A stretch of 9,722 bases of DNA from JAHJRJ01 sp037443685 (GCA_037443685.1 JBBINX010000078.1:1-9722); one strand, 5' to 3'; shown: positions 1-7,498, counted from the first letter of the stretch. Notes: generated by a model from the sequence alone, not told the origin. Made by a program: numbers and translations.

Positions 1-7
1 GATTTCA

Positions 8-72
8 ATCTGTGTACATCAGTTTAATCTGTGTCATCAGTGGTCTATTTTATGTATTGCGCAACATCAGTG
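8..72. repeat. Degenerate intergenic tandem repeat, unit ATC[A/T]GTG
   Basis: A 7-bp core occurs at 8-14 (ATCTGTG), 18-24 (ATCAGTT), 27-33 (ATCTGTG) and 36-42 (ATCAGTG), in steps of 10, 9 and 9 bases, and again at 66-72 (ATCAGTG). Seen at a larger scale, the 19-base blocks at 7-25 and 26-44 match each other, with a one-base indel. The region lies beyond the metG stop and may continue past the window edge. It resembles short intergenic repeats of the form ACACAGAT/ACACTGAT that I know from Bacteroidota-like and other environmental genomes. Its function is unknown; no gene is supported in 1-137. Confidence 0.6.
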
Positions 73-137
73 ATTAAATATTTTTTATTACAAATTACAA
101 ACGACTACAACTTTATTGCGCTGCTCTCTGCTTTCCC

Positions 138-2204
138 TCACTTCACAATTGCGCCGTCGGCTATATCGCCGGATGTTGTAACAAAAACCAGCTTTCCGGA
201 CGGTTCAGTTGCTGCTAAAAGCATACCTTTCGATTCGTTGCCCATCAATTTTGCAGGTTGGAGATTAGCAACTACGATTATTTTTTCCCCAACAAGATCT
301 TCCGGTTTATAATGTTGTCCGATACCAGCAACGATTTGTCTTGATTCCAAGCCGATAGAAACTTGAAGTTTGAGCAATTTTTCGGATTTGGCTACTTTTT
401 GACAGCTCAAAACGGTAGCAACTCTTAAATCGACGTTCTTAAAATCATCTATCGAAATCAAAGGTTTAAGTTGTTCGGCTTGTAATGTTGGTAGTTTTGA
501 TTCCGTTCTCAAATTATTTAATTCTTTTTGAATCACTTCATCTTCAATTTTTGAAAAAAGGATTTCTGGATTTCCGAGTGTGTGTCCTTCTTTTAATTCT
601 AAGTTGCCGGCACCGTCCCAGCTAAAATCTATTTCATTATTCTCTGAATTTAATATTTTTTTAATTCTCTGTGTTGTAAACGGTATGACTGGTTCGAACA
701 ATACTGCTAACGAACGTATGGCTTGAAGACAAATATTTAATGTAGTTGAACACTGTTCTGTATTTTGTTTATAAGTTTTCCACGGCTCGCTGTCGTTGAA
801 GTATTTATTAGCCGAACGTGCCAAATTCATCGTCTCGAGAACCGCTTCCCTGAATTTGTATCTTTCTATCAGATCGCCGATGATGTTTGGTTTTTGTTTT
901 AATTCATTTATGAAATATTTATCTAAATCAGAAGATTTATAGAACTTGGGAACTTTGCCGTTAAAATTTTTATGAACGAAAGTCAATACTCGATTTACAT
1001 AATTACCCAAAATATCGGCAAGTTCGTTATTATGGCGTGCCTGAAAATCTTTCCAGTAGAAATCCGAATCGCGTAACTCCGGCAAGTTCAAAGCGAGTGC
1101 ATAACGTAAAGAATCTGGCGTATATCTTTCGAGAAATTCATCGACATCAATTCCCCATTCACGACTCTTCGAAAATTTTTGCCCTTCAAAATTAAGAAAC
1201 TCATTAGCGGGAACATTCTCAGGTAAGATATATTTGATATCGCTGTTATCGTTCCAAGCCATCAGCATAGCTGGAAATACGATACAGTGAAAAACAACAT
1301 TATCTTTTCCGATGAATGCCACATACTTCGTATTCTCGTTGTGCCAATATTTCTTCCACTTTTCGCTTCCTTGATTTTGTGCCCACTCCTTCGTACTCGA
1401 AATGTATCCCAAAACTGCATCAAACCAAACATATAACACTTTATCTTCGTATCCCTTCAGCGGCACTGTCACTCCCCATCGTAAATCGCGCGTAACGGCT
1501 CTATCTTGCAAACCGTCATTGAACCACGACCGGCAATAATTCAGGACGTTTTCTTTCCAACCATCTTGTTTATTTCTGTCTGCTATATATTCTTCTAAAC
1601 GTTCTTGATAATCACCGAGCGGAAAATACCAATGGGAAGTCTCGCGAACAACAGGAGTTTCACCTGAGATTTTACTTTTGGGATTTATTAAGTCGAGAGG
1701 ATTTAAAAATGAACCGCATTTCTCGCATTGGTCACCTCGCGCCTCTTGGTTGCTGCATCTCGGGCAAGTTCCCTCTACATAACGATCGGGTAAAAACATA
1801 CCAGCTTTTTCATCAAAAAGTTGTTTTTCTACTTTTTCTTTAAGGACACCGGCAGTGTGTAGTTTAGTAAAAAATTCCTGTGCCGTTTGATGATGTAGTG
1901 ATAGTGATGTTCTCGAATAATTCTCGAAACTCATACCAAATTTTTTGAAAACCGCTTTGTTCAAAGTGTGGTATCTATCGACGACTGCTTGAGGAGTTGT
2001 ATTTTCGTTTTCAGCTGTAATTGTGATAGGAACACCGTGTTCGTCGGAGCCGCAGATAAAAATTACATCGCGTTGTTTTGACCGTTGGTATCTTGCATAG
2101 ATATCGGCAGGAAGATATGCACCCGCTAGATGACCGAGATGAATTTTTCCATTTGCATACGGTAGTGCTGCAGTTATTAAAATTCTTTTGTAACTTTTAT
2201 CCAT
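138..2204 (-). CDS. metG: Methionyl-tRNA synthetase with C-terminal tRNA-binding domain
   Basis: Class I aminoacyl-tRNA synthetase that charges tRNA-Met with methionine. Numbering from the ATG at 2204 (688 residues): the HIGH-type motif is HLGH at 22-25, the KMSKS-type motif is KFSKS at 343-347, and one zinc knuckle is formed by C147, C150, C160 and C163. The anticodon-binding helical domain follows at about 390-550. Residues about 585-688 are a Trbp111/EMAP-like OB fold (VDLRVATVLSC, IVAGIGQHY, NLQPAKLMGNESKGMLLAA) that helps tRNA binding and dimerisation, as in E. coli MetG. I prefer the ATG over an in-frame TTG five codons earlier (2219). The ATG overlaps the ricT end as ATGGATAA, which suggests coupling; only a weak GGA lies 5 nt upstream. 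No terminator hairpin is visible in the 137 nt after the stop. Confidence 0.97.
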   Translation of the reverse strand: MDKSYKRILITAALPYANGKIHLGHLAGAYLPADIYARYQRSKQRDVIFICGSDEHGVPITITAENENTTPQAVVDRYHTLNKAVFKKFGMSFENYSRTSLSLHHQTAQEFFTKLHTAGVLKEKVEKQLFDEKAGMFLPDRYVEGTCPRCSNQEARGDQCEKCGSFLNPLDLINPKSKISGETPVVRETSHWYFPLGDYQERLEEYIADRNKQDGWKENVLNYCRSWFNDGLQDRAVTRDLRWGVTVPLKGYEDKVLYVWFDAVLGYISSTKEWAQNQGSEKWKKYWHNENTKYVAFIGKDNVVFHCIVFPAMLMAWNDNSDIKYILPENVPANEFLNFEGQKFSKSREWGIDVDEFLERYTPDSLRYALALNLPELRDSDFYWKDFQARHNNELADILGNYVNRVLTFVHKNFNGKVPKFYKSSDLDKYFINELKQKPNIIGDLIERYKFREAVLETMNLARSANKYFNDSEPWKTYKQNTEQCSTTLNICLQAIRSLAVLFEPVIPFTTQRIKKILNSENNEIDFSWDGAGNLELKEGHTLGNPEILFSKIEDEVIQKELNNLRTESKLPTLQAEQLKPLISIDDFKNVDLRVATVLSCQKVAKSEKLLKLQVSIGLESRQIVAGIGQHYKPEDLVGEKIIVVANLQPAKLMGNESKGMLLAATEPSGKLVFVTTSGDIADGAIVK

Positions 2205-2973
2205 AATTATCCAGCTCAAAGAGTAGACAGCATTTTAAGCGACCACACTGCCCTGATAGTTTGATCGGGTTGAACGTCAGTCCTTGAACTGACACACATT
2301 GATTAGAAATGCGTTCGAAATCGAAAAGCCAAGTCGTGCAGCATATTTCTCTTCCGCATACTCCTATTCCGCCTATACGTTTAGTTTCGTCGCGAACCCC
2401 TATCTGCCTCATCTCTATCCGTGTGTGATAGATAGCCGCTAAATCTTTTACTAATTCACGGAAATCAATTCTGTAGTCAGCTGTATAATAAAAGGTAATT
2501 CTACTACTATCCAATTGATATTCGACGTCTACTAGTTTCATAGAAAGGTTATGTTTAATAATTTTATTCGATGCGACGTCGAAAGCATCCTCTTCTTTCT
2601 GCTTGTTAGCTCTAAATAGATTTAAATCTTCTTCCGTGGCTGATCGGAGTATCTTCTTGAAATTATCGGAATGATTTTTTCTTGCACGATATTTAATAAC
2701 TGCGCAGTCTCCAATCGCAGTAATTTCACCGAGATCGCATCCCCTCTCTGATTCTACTATTACAGTCTCATTAATTCTTAAATTTAAATTTTGATCATTA
2801 ATATAATAATTATACCTGTCGCGCTTGAAATATATTTCGCAGAGGTTTGATTGACAAAGGTCATCCTTAGCTTTCTTTTCGGCAGTATTCGTATTATTTC
2901 CATTACAATTACCACAACTCGATTGAGAATGAATATTTTTATTTTCTTCTGGTGAAGATATACTTTCCTGCAA
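2197..2973 (-). CDS. ricT: PSP1-domain protein of the RicT/YaaT family, short C-terminus
   Basis: Cytoplasmic protein of 258 residues with a PSP1 domain. In Bacillus subtilis YaaT (RicT) forms an Fe-S-bearing complex with YlbF and YmcA that affects mRNA processing, sporulation and biofilm; the role outside Firmicutes is not established. Visible matches are FKRDRYNYY near 49-57, KLVDVEYQLDSSRITFYYTA at 146-165, FRELVKDLAAIYHTRIEMRQ at 171-190, IGVRDETKRIGGIGVCGREI at 191-210, and SGQCGRLKCC at 240-249. The conserved cysteines C206, C211, C212, C243, C248 and C249 remain; extra N-terminal ones are C20, C23, C40 and C45. It stops at LFELDNYG, about where YaaT has some 55 further residues, so the usual tail is missing. 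The start is TTG. It follows holB by 1 nt and overlaps metG by 8 nt, as a tightly coupled operon member. Confidence 0.88.
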   Translation of the reverse strand: MQESISSPEENKNIHSQSSCGNCNGNNTNTAEKKAKDDLCQSNLCEIYFKRDRYNYYINDQNLNLRINETVIVESERGCDLGEITAIGDCAVIKYRARKNHSDNFKKILRSATEEDLNLFRANKQKEEDAFDVASNKIIKHNLSMKLVDVEYQLDSSRITFYYTADYRIDFRELVKDLAAIYHTRIEMRQIGVRDETKRIGGIGVCGREICCTTWLFDFERISNQCVSVQGLTFNPIKLSGQCGRLKCCLLFELDNYG

Positions 2974-2974
2974 C

Positions 2975-4105
2975 TTATAAATCCTTATTTTTCAATAACA
3001 AAATTTTTCTTATTGTAATTATAAATTGAAAAAACACCAATGGAATATAAACATTTTTTCTGATAAGTGAAAGAGACTTTTCAATCGCCGAAATAATCTT
3101 ATGGAAATCGCAATGGGGATAGCGGTTAAGGAATTTATTTAATCTTGATATCAAATCTATGTTTATTATGTTATCTGCGCCTTCGTGCAAAGTTATTACA
3201 TCACGGAACCAAACGTTCAGCATCAGGAAAAATCGTTCAATTTCGAGCTTGTTGTTGGATTTGATTACCCGATCGACTTCCTGCGAAATCTTTAAAGTAT
3301 CCGATGTTAGAACAAGTACTAAAAAATCAACAAGTTGGTTGCGTTTATCGAAAAAGTCTGTATTTATCATCTCAAGAGCAGTTGTGTAGTTACCGTTTGC
3401 GAGTCGTGAAATGATTTTACTCTGATCCTCGTTAATATTTTCACGTATTATCAAAGCTTCTTTTATCTGATTTTCAGTTAGTTCATCAAAACGAATTAAT
3501 TGACAACGTGATACAATTGTTGGTAGCAGTGTATCTTTATTCGAGGAGGTTAGAATAAAAATTGTATTTTGTGGAGGTTCTTCAAGTGTTTTTAGGAGCG
3601 CATTGGATGCTTCAATTCCCATATCTTCGGCGTTCATGATAAGAATAACACGCTTACCATTTCCAGAAACACTCATCGCGGTTTTTCGCCTGATATCTCT
3701 TATACTTGATATTTTAATCGTGTTGGCTTTATCCACAGCTATTTTATGGTATAAGTTCTTTGCTTTCTGTTCGAGCTGCGAATGAATGTTCGCCATATCA
3801 TCGGTAGTTAATTTTTCGATTGGCGAATCGCTCGACTCCTCGGCCTTACCAACGGGCAAAGCAAACACAAGAATCAAATTCTGATGCTGTAGCATATTCA
3901 TCTGCTTGCAGTCGGTACATTCGTTACAACAATCAGTTCCTCTCAATGTACAATTCAACACTTTTGCAAACTCGATTGCAGTAGCATCTTTACCAACACC
4001 TTCTGGTCCGTAAAACAATAGTGCGTGCGGAAGTCGGTTATGCTGTATAGATGTGAGTAAATATTTTTTAACTCTATGTTGTGCTACAATATCGTTCCAA
4101 CTCAT
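2975..4105 (-). CDS. holB: DNA polymerase III delta' subunit (clamp loader)
   Basis: Clamp-loader subunit of 376 residues that works with delta and the DnaX subunits to load the sliding clamp on DNA. It has an AAA+ fold: GPEGVGKD at 33-40 is the P-loop region, with D in place of the usual T/S. A zinc module is formed by C52, C60, C63 and C66 (CCNECTDC region), as in delta'/DnaX. NALLKTLEEPP lies at 168-178, and the SRC arginine-finger motif at 199-201 is followed by QLIRF. The part from about 210 on is the helical lid and collar domain, weakly conserved. Length is normal. A stretch at about 84-125, between the zinc module and the next core strand, is longer than in E. coli delta'. The ATG follows the Omp85 stop by 12 nt without an SD, and the stop is 1 nt before the TTG of ricT, suggesting translational coupling. 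Confidence 0.93.
   Translation of the reverse strand: MSWNDIVAQHRVKKYLLTSIQHNRLPHALLFYGPEGVGKDATAIEFAKVLNCTLRGTDCCNECTDCKQMNMLQHQNLILVFALPVGKAEESSDSPIEKLTTDDMANIHSQLEQKAKNLYHKIAVDKANTIKISSIRDIRRKTAMSVSGNGKRVILIMNAEDMGIEASNALLKTLEEPPQNTIFILTSSNKDTLLPTIVSRCQLIRFDELTENQIKEALIIRENINEDQSKIISRLANGNYTTALEMINTDFFDKRNQLVDFLVLVLTSDTLKISQEVDRVIKSNNKLEIERFFLMLNVWFRDVITLHEGADNIINIDLISRLNKFLNRYPHCDFHKIISAIEKSLSLIRKNVYIPLVFFQFIITIRKILLLKNKDL
2982..2986 (-). promoter_or_regulatory. Shine-Dalgarno site that decides the TTG start of ricT
   Basis: The minus strand reads AAGGA, 8 nt before the TTG at 2973, inside the end of holB. The frame has a stop at 2994-2992, no ATG or GTG between it and the TTG, and no Met until residue 145. 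The SD at normal distance therefore makes TTG the best start. Confidence 0.65.
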
Positions 4106-4117
4106 AAGTTTATTTTA

Positions 4118-6223
4118 TTAAAATGCGTGTCCGATACCGAAATTTAGAACTCCGTTATTTAAAACATCTTTTACAAAATTTTTTTCGTAAAACCATTTTC
4201 TCGAATTAATATCACTCGGGTCATAGATTCTAAAACCATAATCGAGCCGTAGAGGTCCGATGAAAGTATCGTATCTAATCCCAAAACCACCAGCGATAGC
4301 AATATCACTCGGTTTAAATTCTTTTAAATTTCTCCAGACCGAACCATAGTCTAAAAAATAAACAGCCCAAAAATTTTGCAAGTCGAGAAACCAAAGTTTT
4401 CCAAAACCCCGCATATGATTTATTCTCAACTCAGTATTTCCTTCTAAAATAACATTACCTCCGAGCACAATTTCATTAATTGGCATAGCAGCTAATTCAC
4501 GAGTTTTCCACCCTCTAACACTTCCGCTACCACCAGCAAAAAATCTTCTGTTCAAAGGGATACTGATATTCGGGTCACGCTTACTATCTCCATATTTGTC
4601 TTGATATCCGGCTTTTAATTTATTAGCCAATATATTAAACTTCGTCCTCGATAAGTCTTTGTACCATCTTCCTAAAACAGTAAATTTATAGAATTGAGCA
4701 TAAGGTAGCGTTGGTTGAATGTTTTTGAGAACTTGCTGTAATATTCCCGATTCTTCAACCGATATTGCCTGGAAAAATCCTTCAGTCGGTGAAAATATAT
4801 CGTTAGTTTTATCACGCTGGAGTGTGACACTAATTATTGAGTTAAATTGCGGTTTTTCCTCTTGTTTAAGTCGCGCTAAACTCAACCCGGATTTTATGGT
4901 ATCTTCGAGCCAGTTTACATTCGATCTTTCGAGTATCCATTCAACTATACCAGTCGTAGATGTTGAAAATTGATTTACTAACCCAATTTTATTACGAACA
5001 ACCGATAGGAAATAAAATTTTTTTTTGTCTGTGCTAAACGAGGAAGTCCACAACCCGTTCAGGCTTTGCCTAAAGAGATGAGGTTGCACAAGCTGAAATT
5101 GGAATTCTCCTTTGCCTAAGATACTCTGATCTTTGAAACCGGTTTTACCAAATAAATGTTCGAAGTTCCAAGTATGGATAGATTGCGTGCTAAAACGAAG
5201 CCGTGTACTAAATATCCGCGCATCACCTAAAAAGTTTCTGTTTGTGTAACTCGCACCCAAACCTAAATTAAAAGTATTGTCCTCATCTGATATGATAATT
5301 TCCGGAGTAAGTTCGTGTTTGTTACTGGGTCGCACGAATAAAGTAGTAATCAAGCTATCTTTCTGTGCTACCACCTTATTGTCAACAATTTCAATTCGAG
5401 CTGACTCGAAGATTCCGAGACGGTTCAGGTTTCGCTCGGAGGCAATAATTTTTTCTCTGTTTATTAAATCACCTTGCTTATATTCGAGCTGCCTCAATAT
5501 TATTTTTTCTGTGATATCTTCACGTGGAGGAACCACTTCGTACTTAATTTCACCGAATTTACATTGCTCTTTTGTGTCGAATGCGAATATTATTAAAAAT
5601 GTATTCGATGATGCGGTACGAGTCGCTGATGAATTTTCATAAGAGAGTGTAGCAAACGGGTAACCATAATTCATTAGAATCTTTAAAATACGATCAGCTT
5701 CTTTATTTACTTTTGATTTTTGATAAGGAATTCCTCGTTCAATTATACGATTAGTAAAAATTTCTTCCCGCATTTGGGAATTATCGAAATTAATACCGCG
5801 ATAATCTACCGAATCAATGTAGGCTTGTTTATTTTCTTCTATATGGATAGAGATATCTATACTATTTTTCTTCTTAGCTTCGGAGATCGAATAACGAATA
5901 CTTGCATCAAAGAAACCGTTATCGTTGTATGATAATTTCAATCTTTCTATATCGGCTTCAAAAATTTCTTGCGAGAAGTATTCAGCTTTACTACCAAATT
6001 TATCGCCAAACACATTATACAAAAATTTTGATATCGCACCCGGACTTTCTTTAATTGTAAGCGATTCGAGTATAACAGATTTAACCAAAAATCTATTACC
6101 CGTAATAAAAATTCGGTTCACTTCGTATTGCATATCAGACCATTGCTCTTGACTGTTCGTAGTCAGTAAAAATATTAAATACAATAATGAAGAAAAGAGA
6201 TATTTGTTAAATAATAATTTCAT
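4118..6223 (-). CDS. Omp85 superfamily outer-membrane protein, BamA/TamA-like, three POTRA domains
   Basis: Protein of 701 residues exported to the outer membrane. Residues 1-24 are a signal peptide (hydrophobic LFSSLLYLIFLL, likely cut after TTNS). Periplasmic POTRA-like domains follow at about 33-130 (with an insertion near 60-90), 134-216 and 221-299. The rest, about 305-701, is a 16-stranded-type barrel. The Omp85 loop-6 signature is present in RRFFAGGSGSVRGW (559-572, V569-R570-G571), and the chain ends in a terminal phenylalanine (GIGHAF) as expected for barrel assembly. BamA usually has five POTRAs and about 800 residues; three POTRAs resemble TamA. It is probably an accessory assembly or secretion factor and not the essential BamA, so I give no symbol. 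The ATG has no SD and may have a very short leader from the candidate promoter at 6239-6267. It lies 12 nt before holB. Confidence 0.9.
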   Translation of the reverse strand: MKLLFNKYLFSSLLYLIFLLTTNSQEQWSDMQYEVNRIFITGNRFLVKSVILESLTIKESPGAISKFLYNVFGDKFGSKAEYFSQEIFEADIERLKLSYNDNGFFDASIRYSISEAKKKNSIDISIHIEENKQAYIDSVDYRGINFDNSQMREEIFTNRIIERGIPYQKSKVNKEADRILKILMNYGYPFATLSYENSSATRTASSNTFLIIFAFDTKEQCKFGEIKYEVVPPREDITEKIILRQLEYKQGDLINREKIIASERNLNRLGIFESARIEIVDNKVVAQKDSLITTLFVRPSNKHELTPEIIISDEDNTFNLGLGASYTNRNFLGDARIFSTRLRFSTQSIHTWNFEHLFGKTGFKDQSILGKGEFQFQLVQPHLFRQSLNGLWTSSFSTDKKKFYFLSVVRNKIGLVNQFSTSTTGIVEWILERSNVNWLEDTIKSGLSLARLKQEEKPQFNSIISVTLQRDKTNDIFSPTEGFFQAISVEESGILQQVLKNIQPTLPYAQFYKFTVLGRWYKDLSRTKFNILANKLKAGYQDKYGDSKRDPNISIPLNRRFFAGGSGSVRGWKTRELAAMPINEIVLGGNVILEGNTELRINHMRGFGKLWFLDLQNFWAVYFLDYGSVWRNLKEFKPSDIAIAGGFGIRYDTFIGPLRLDYGFRIYDPSDINSRKWFYEKNFVKDVLNNGVLNFGIGHAF

Positions 6224-6238
6224 TAGATCGGTTTGTAA

Positions 6239-6267
6239 TTTATAAAAAAACCCATCTGCTGTGGCAA
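6239..6267 (-). promoter_or_regulatory. Candidate promoter of the omp85-holB-ricT-metG unit, overlapping the terminator
   Basis: The minus strand reads TTGCCA (6267-6262), a 17-nt spacer (6261-6245) and TATAAA (6244-6239): 5 of 6 matches to each sigma-70 box at the optimal spacing. The -35 starts at the inner end of the terminator stem and fills part of its loop; the -10 begins at the last T of the T-tract. A start near 6232 would leave a leader of only about 9 nt before the ATG at 6223, consistent with the absence of an SD there. This rests on sequence match alone, in AT-rich DNA. Confidence 0.5.
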
Positions 6268-6275
6268 GATGGGTT
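6244..6275 (-). terminator. Rho-independent terminator after the M23-DUF2795 operon
   Basis: The arms ACCCATCT and AGATGGGT form an 8-bp stem (6267-6274 with 6250-6257; an outer A-T pair at 6275/6249 is possible) around a 9-nt loop. On the minus strand a run of seven T follows the stem, from 6250 to 6244. It begins 27 nt after the DUF2795 stop and ends about 20 nt before the Omp85 ATG. It has an A-rich flank on the other side, but no plus-strand gene needs it. Confidence 0.9.
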
Positions 6276-6301
6276 AATATTTTGAAGCTAAGTAAAATCG
6301 A

Positions 6302-6526
6302 CTAATATTCGTTTTCATCTTCAAAGAAAAAGTCCCCGTCTGTAGGATAATCCAACCAGATATCTTCAATGCTTTCATACGGTTCATCGGAGTCTTCCAA
6401 TTCTTGAAGATTTTCTATTACTTCGATGGGAGCGCCTGTTCGGGATGCATAGTCAATAAGTTCTTCTTTTGTCGCAGGCCATGGTGCGTCGTCAAGATAC
6501 GTAGCAAGTTCAATAGTCCAAATCAT
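6302..6526 (-). CDS. Small acidic DUF2795 family protein of unknown function
   Basis: Protein of 74 residues, with 23 Asp/Glu against only 2 Lys/Arg, so strongly acidic. It has no signal peptide or membrane segment and is expected in the cytoplasm. The central part (WPATKEELIDYASRTGAP, then VIENLQELED) fits DUF2795, whose core is a short helix-turn-helix-like fold with the WPATKxELI pattern. The tail (SIEDIWLDYP, then a D/E/F-rich end) is the form I associate with Bacteroidota/Chlorobiota. No function is established, and I do not assign one. A strong SD and the 15-nt gap place it with the M23 peptidase gene, and a terminator follows within 27 nt of its stop, so the two form a compact bicistronic unit. 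It could be a regulator or a small binding partner; this is speculation. Confidence 0.85.
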   Translation of the reverse strand: MIWTIELATYLDDAPWPATKEELIDYASRTGAPIEVIENLQELEDSDEPYESIEDIWLDYPTDGDFFFEDENEY

Positions 6527-6532
6527 AACTCT

Positions 6533-6539
6533 CTCCTTT
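6533..6539 (-). promoter_or_regulatory. Shine-Dalgarno site of the DUF2795 gene
   Basis: The minus strand reads AAAGGAG, 6 nt before the ATG at 6526, inside the 15-nt gap after the M23 stop. It fixes the start of this short gene and supports it as a translated member of the M23 operon. Confidence 0.75.
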
Positions 6540-6541
6540 CT

Positions 6542-7498
6542 CTATCTATTAGCTAATCTTTTACTGAAATCTTTAGGTGAAATATCGTCTAAGAAGTAAT
6601 CTATAGGATTCTGCTTAACACCTTTATATATTACTTCATAATGTAGATGAGGACCGCTAACTAAACCCGTTCTGCCACTTTTTGCAATCAAATCTCCGCG
6701 TTTTACTTTTAAGCCACTACGCGCAATAACTTTAGACAGATGAGCATACAAAGTTTGAAAACCGAATCCGTGGTTGATCACGACGATAATACCATAACCA
6801 CCACCGCTTCGACCCACAAACTCTATCGTCCCATCACCGGCAGCATAAACGTTAGTACCAACATCGTTAACAATATCTAAACCGCCGTGGGTTTTAAAAA
6901 TTCCGAGAACAGGATGGACCCTACCTCCAAATCCATTCGGCGAATAATATCCATCCATAGGTTTTAAAGCAGGGATGGCTGCGAAAAATTTTTGATTGTT
7001 TGAATGCTTTTCAAAAATTTTATTGTAACTTTCTTTTTGCTGTTTGACTTCGCGTGATAATTGGTCTGTTAGTGAGTTCAACTGCTCTAACACATTATCT
7101 TTATTCCCAATCATTTGTTTGGCCTCAAAGTTCGAAACATTACCTCCTATACCCACTTTTAATGCATCCTTCTCGAGTTTTGGTAAATCAACCATTAGTC
7201 TGAATTTTTCTCCCTGACTGCTGATTTTTTCTAAATCATTCTTTAACAGACCAATTGTTTCGGATAGTGAACCAATTTGCGATTGCAAGTGTTTATTTTC
7301 GGTAACTATTTTATTTATTCGGTCATGTCCAAAATTCATGAAATCGAAGAAGATAAAATTTGCGGAAATGACAAGTCCGATTAAAAATATTACGCTTGTA
7401 AGGATAGTAAAAATTACCTTGAGGTTAAAAAACTTAACCTCCTTATAACTGAGTTCGCTTTCCGATAAATAAAAATATTTTCTCTTTTTAAACAACAT
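6542..7498 (-). CDS. Membrane-anchored M23 (LytM-type) peptidoglycan endopeptidase
   Basis: Protein of 318 residues. A basic cytoplasmic start (MLFKKRK) is followed by one hydrophobic segment at about 29-50, a probable uncleaved anchor. Residues about 58-100 and 130-165 look like coiled coil. The C-terminal M23 domain spans about 185-305. The metallopeptidase set is complete: H204 and D208 (THGGLD), H253 (YAHL), H284 and H286 (GPHLHYE). Spacing is almost the same as in LytM (210/214/260/291/293), so H204, D208 and H286 should bind zinc and H253 and H284 act in catalysis. It should therefore be active, unlike EnvC/NlpD-type activators that have lost these residues. Expected role: cutting peptide cross-bridges in the periplasm during growth or division; the exact bond cannot be told. 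No SD precedes the ATG. It is the first gene after the 7598-7626 promoter and lies 15 nt before the DUF2795 gene. Confidence 0.92.
   Translation of the reverse strand: MLFKKRKYFYLSESELSYKEVKFFNLKVIFTILTSVIFLIGLVISANFIFFDFMNFGHDRINKIVTENKHLQSQIGSLSETIGLLKNDLEKISSQGEKFRLMVDLPKLEKDALKVGIGGNVSNFEAKQMIGNKDNVLEQLNSLTDQLSREVKQQKESYNKIFEKHSNNQKFFAAIPALKPMDGYYSPNGFGGRVHPVLGIFKTHGGLDIVNDVGTNVYAAGDGTIEFVGRSGGGYGIIVVINHGFGFQTLYAHLSKVIARSGLKVKRGDLIAKSGRTGLVSGPHLHYEVIYKGVKQNPIDYFLDDISPKDFSKRLANR

Noticed and set aside
57..64. Palindrome TTGCGCAA after metG as a terminator stem
   Set aside because: The perfect palindrome has no loop and no T-tract follows on the minus strand.
87..100. Direct repeat ATTACAA twice
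   Set aside because: Two copies of a simple AT-rich heptamer are not significant alone; no link to the ATC[A/T]GTG repeat is visible.
31..312. Open frame of 93 codons on the plus strand at the left edge
   Set aside because: Most of it is antisense to the conserved metG C-terminal domain and its start lies in the repeat tract. No SD or family match.
2205..2219. TTG start for metG, adding five residues
   Set aside because: The ATG at 2204 is immediately before the usual MetRS N-terminus and is the more probable start.
5277..5642. Open frame of 121 codons on the plus strand
   Set aside because: It is antisense to the POTRA region of the Omp85 gene, with no recognisable domain or independent promoter evidence.
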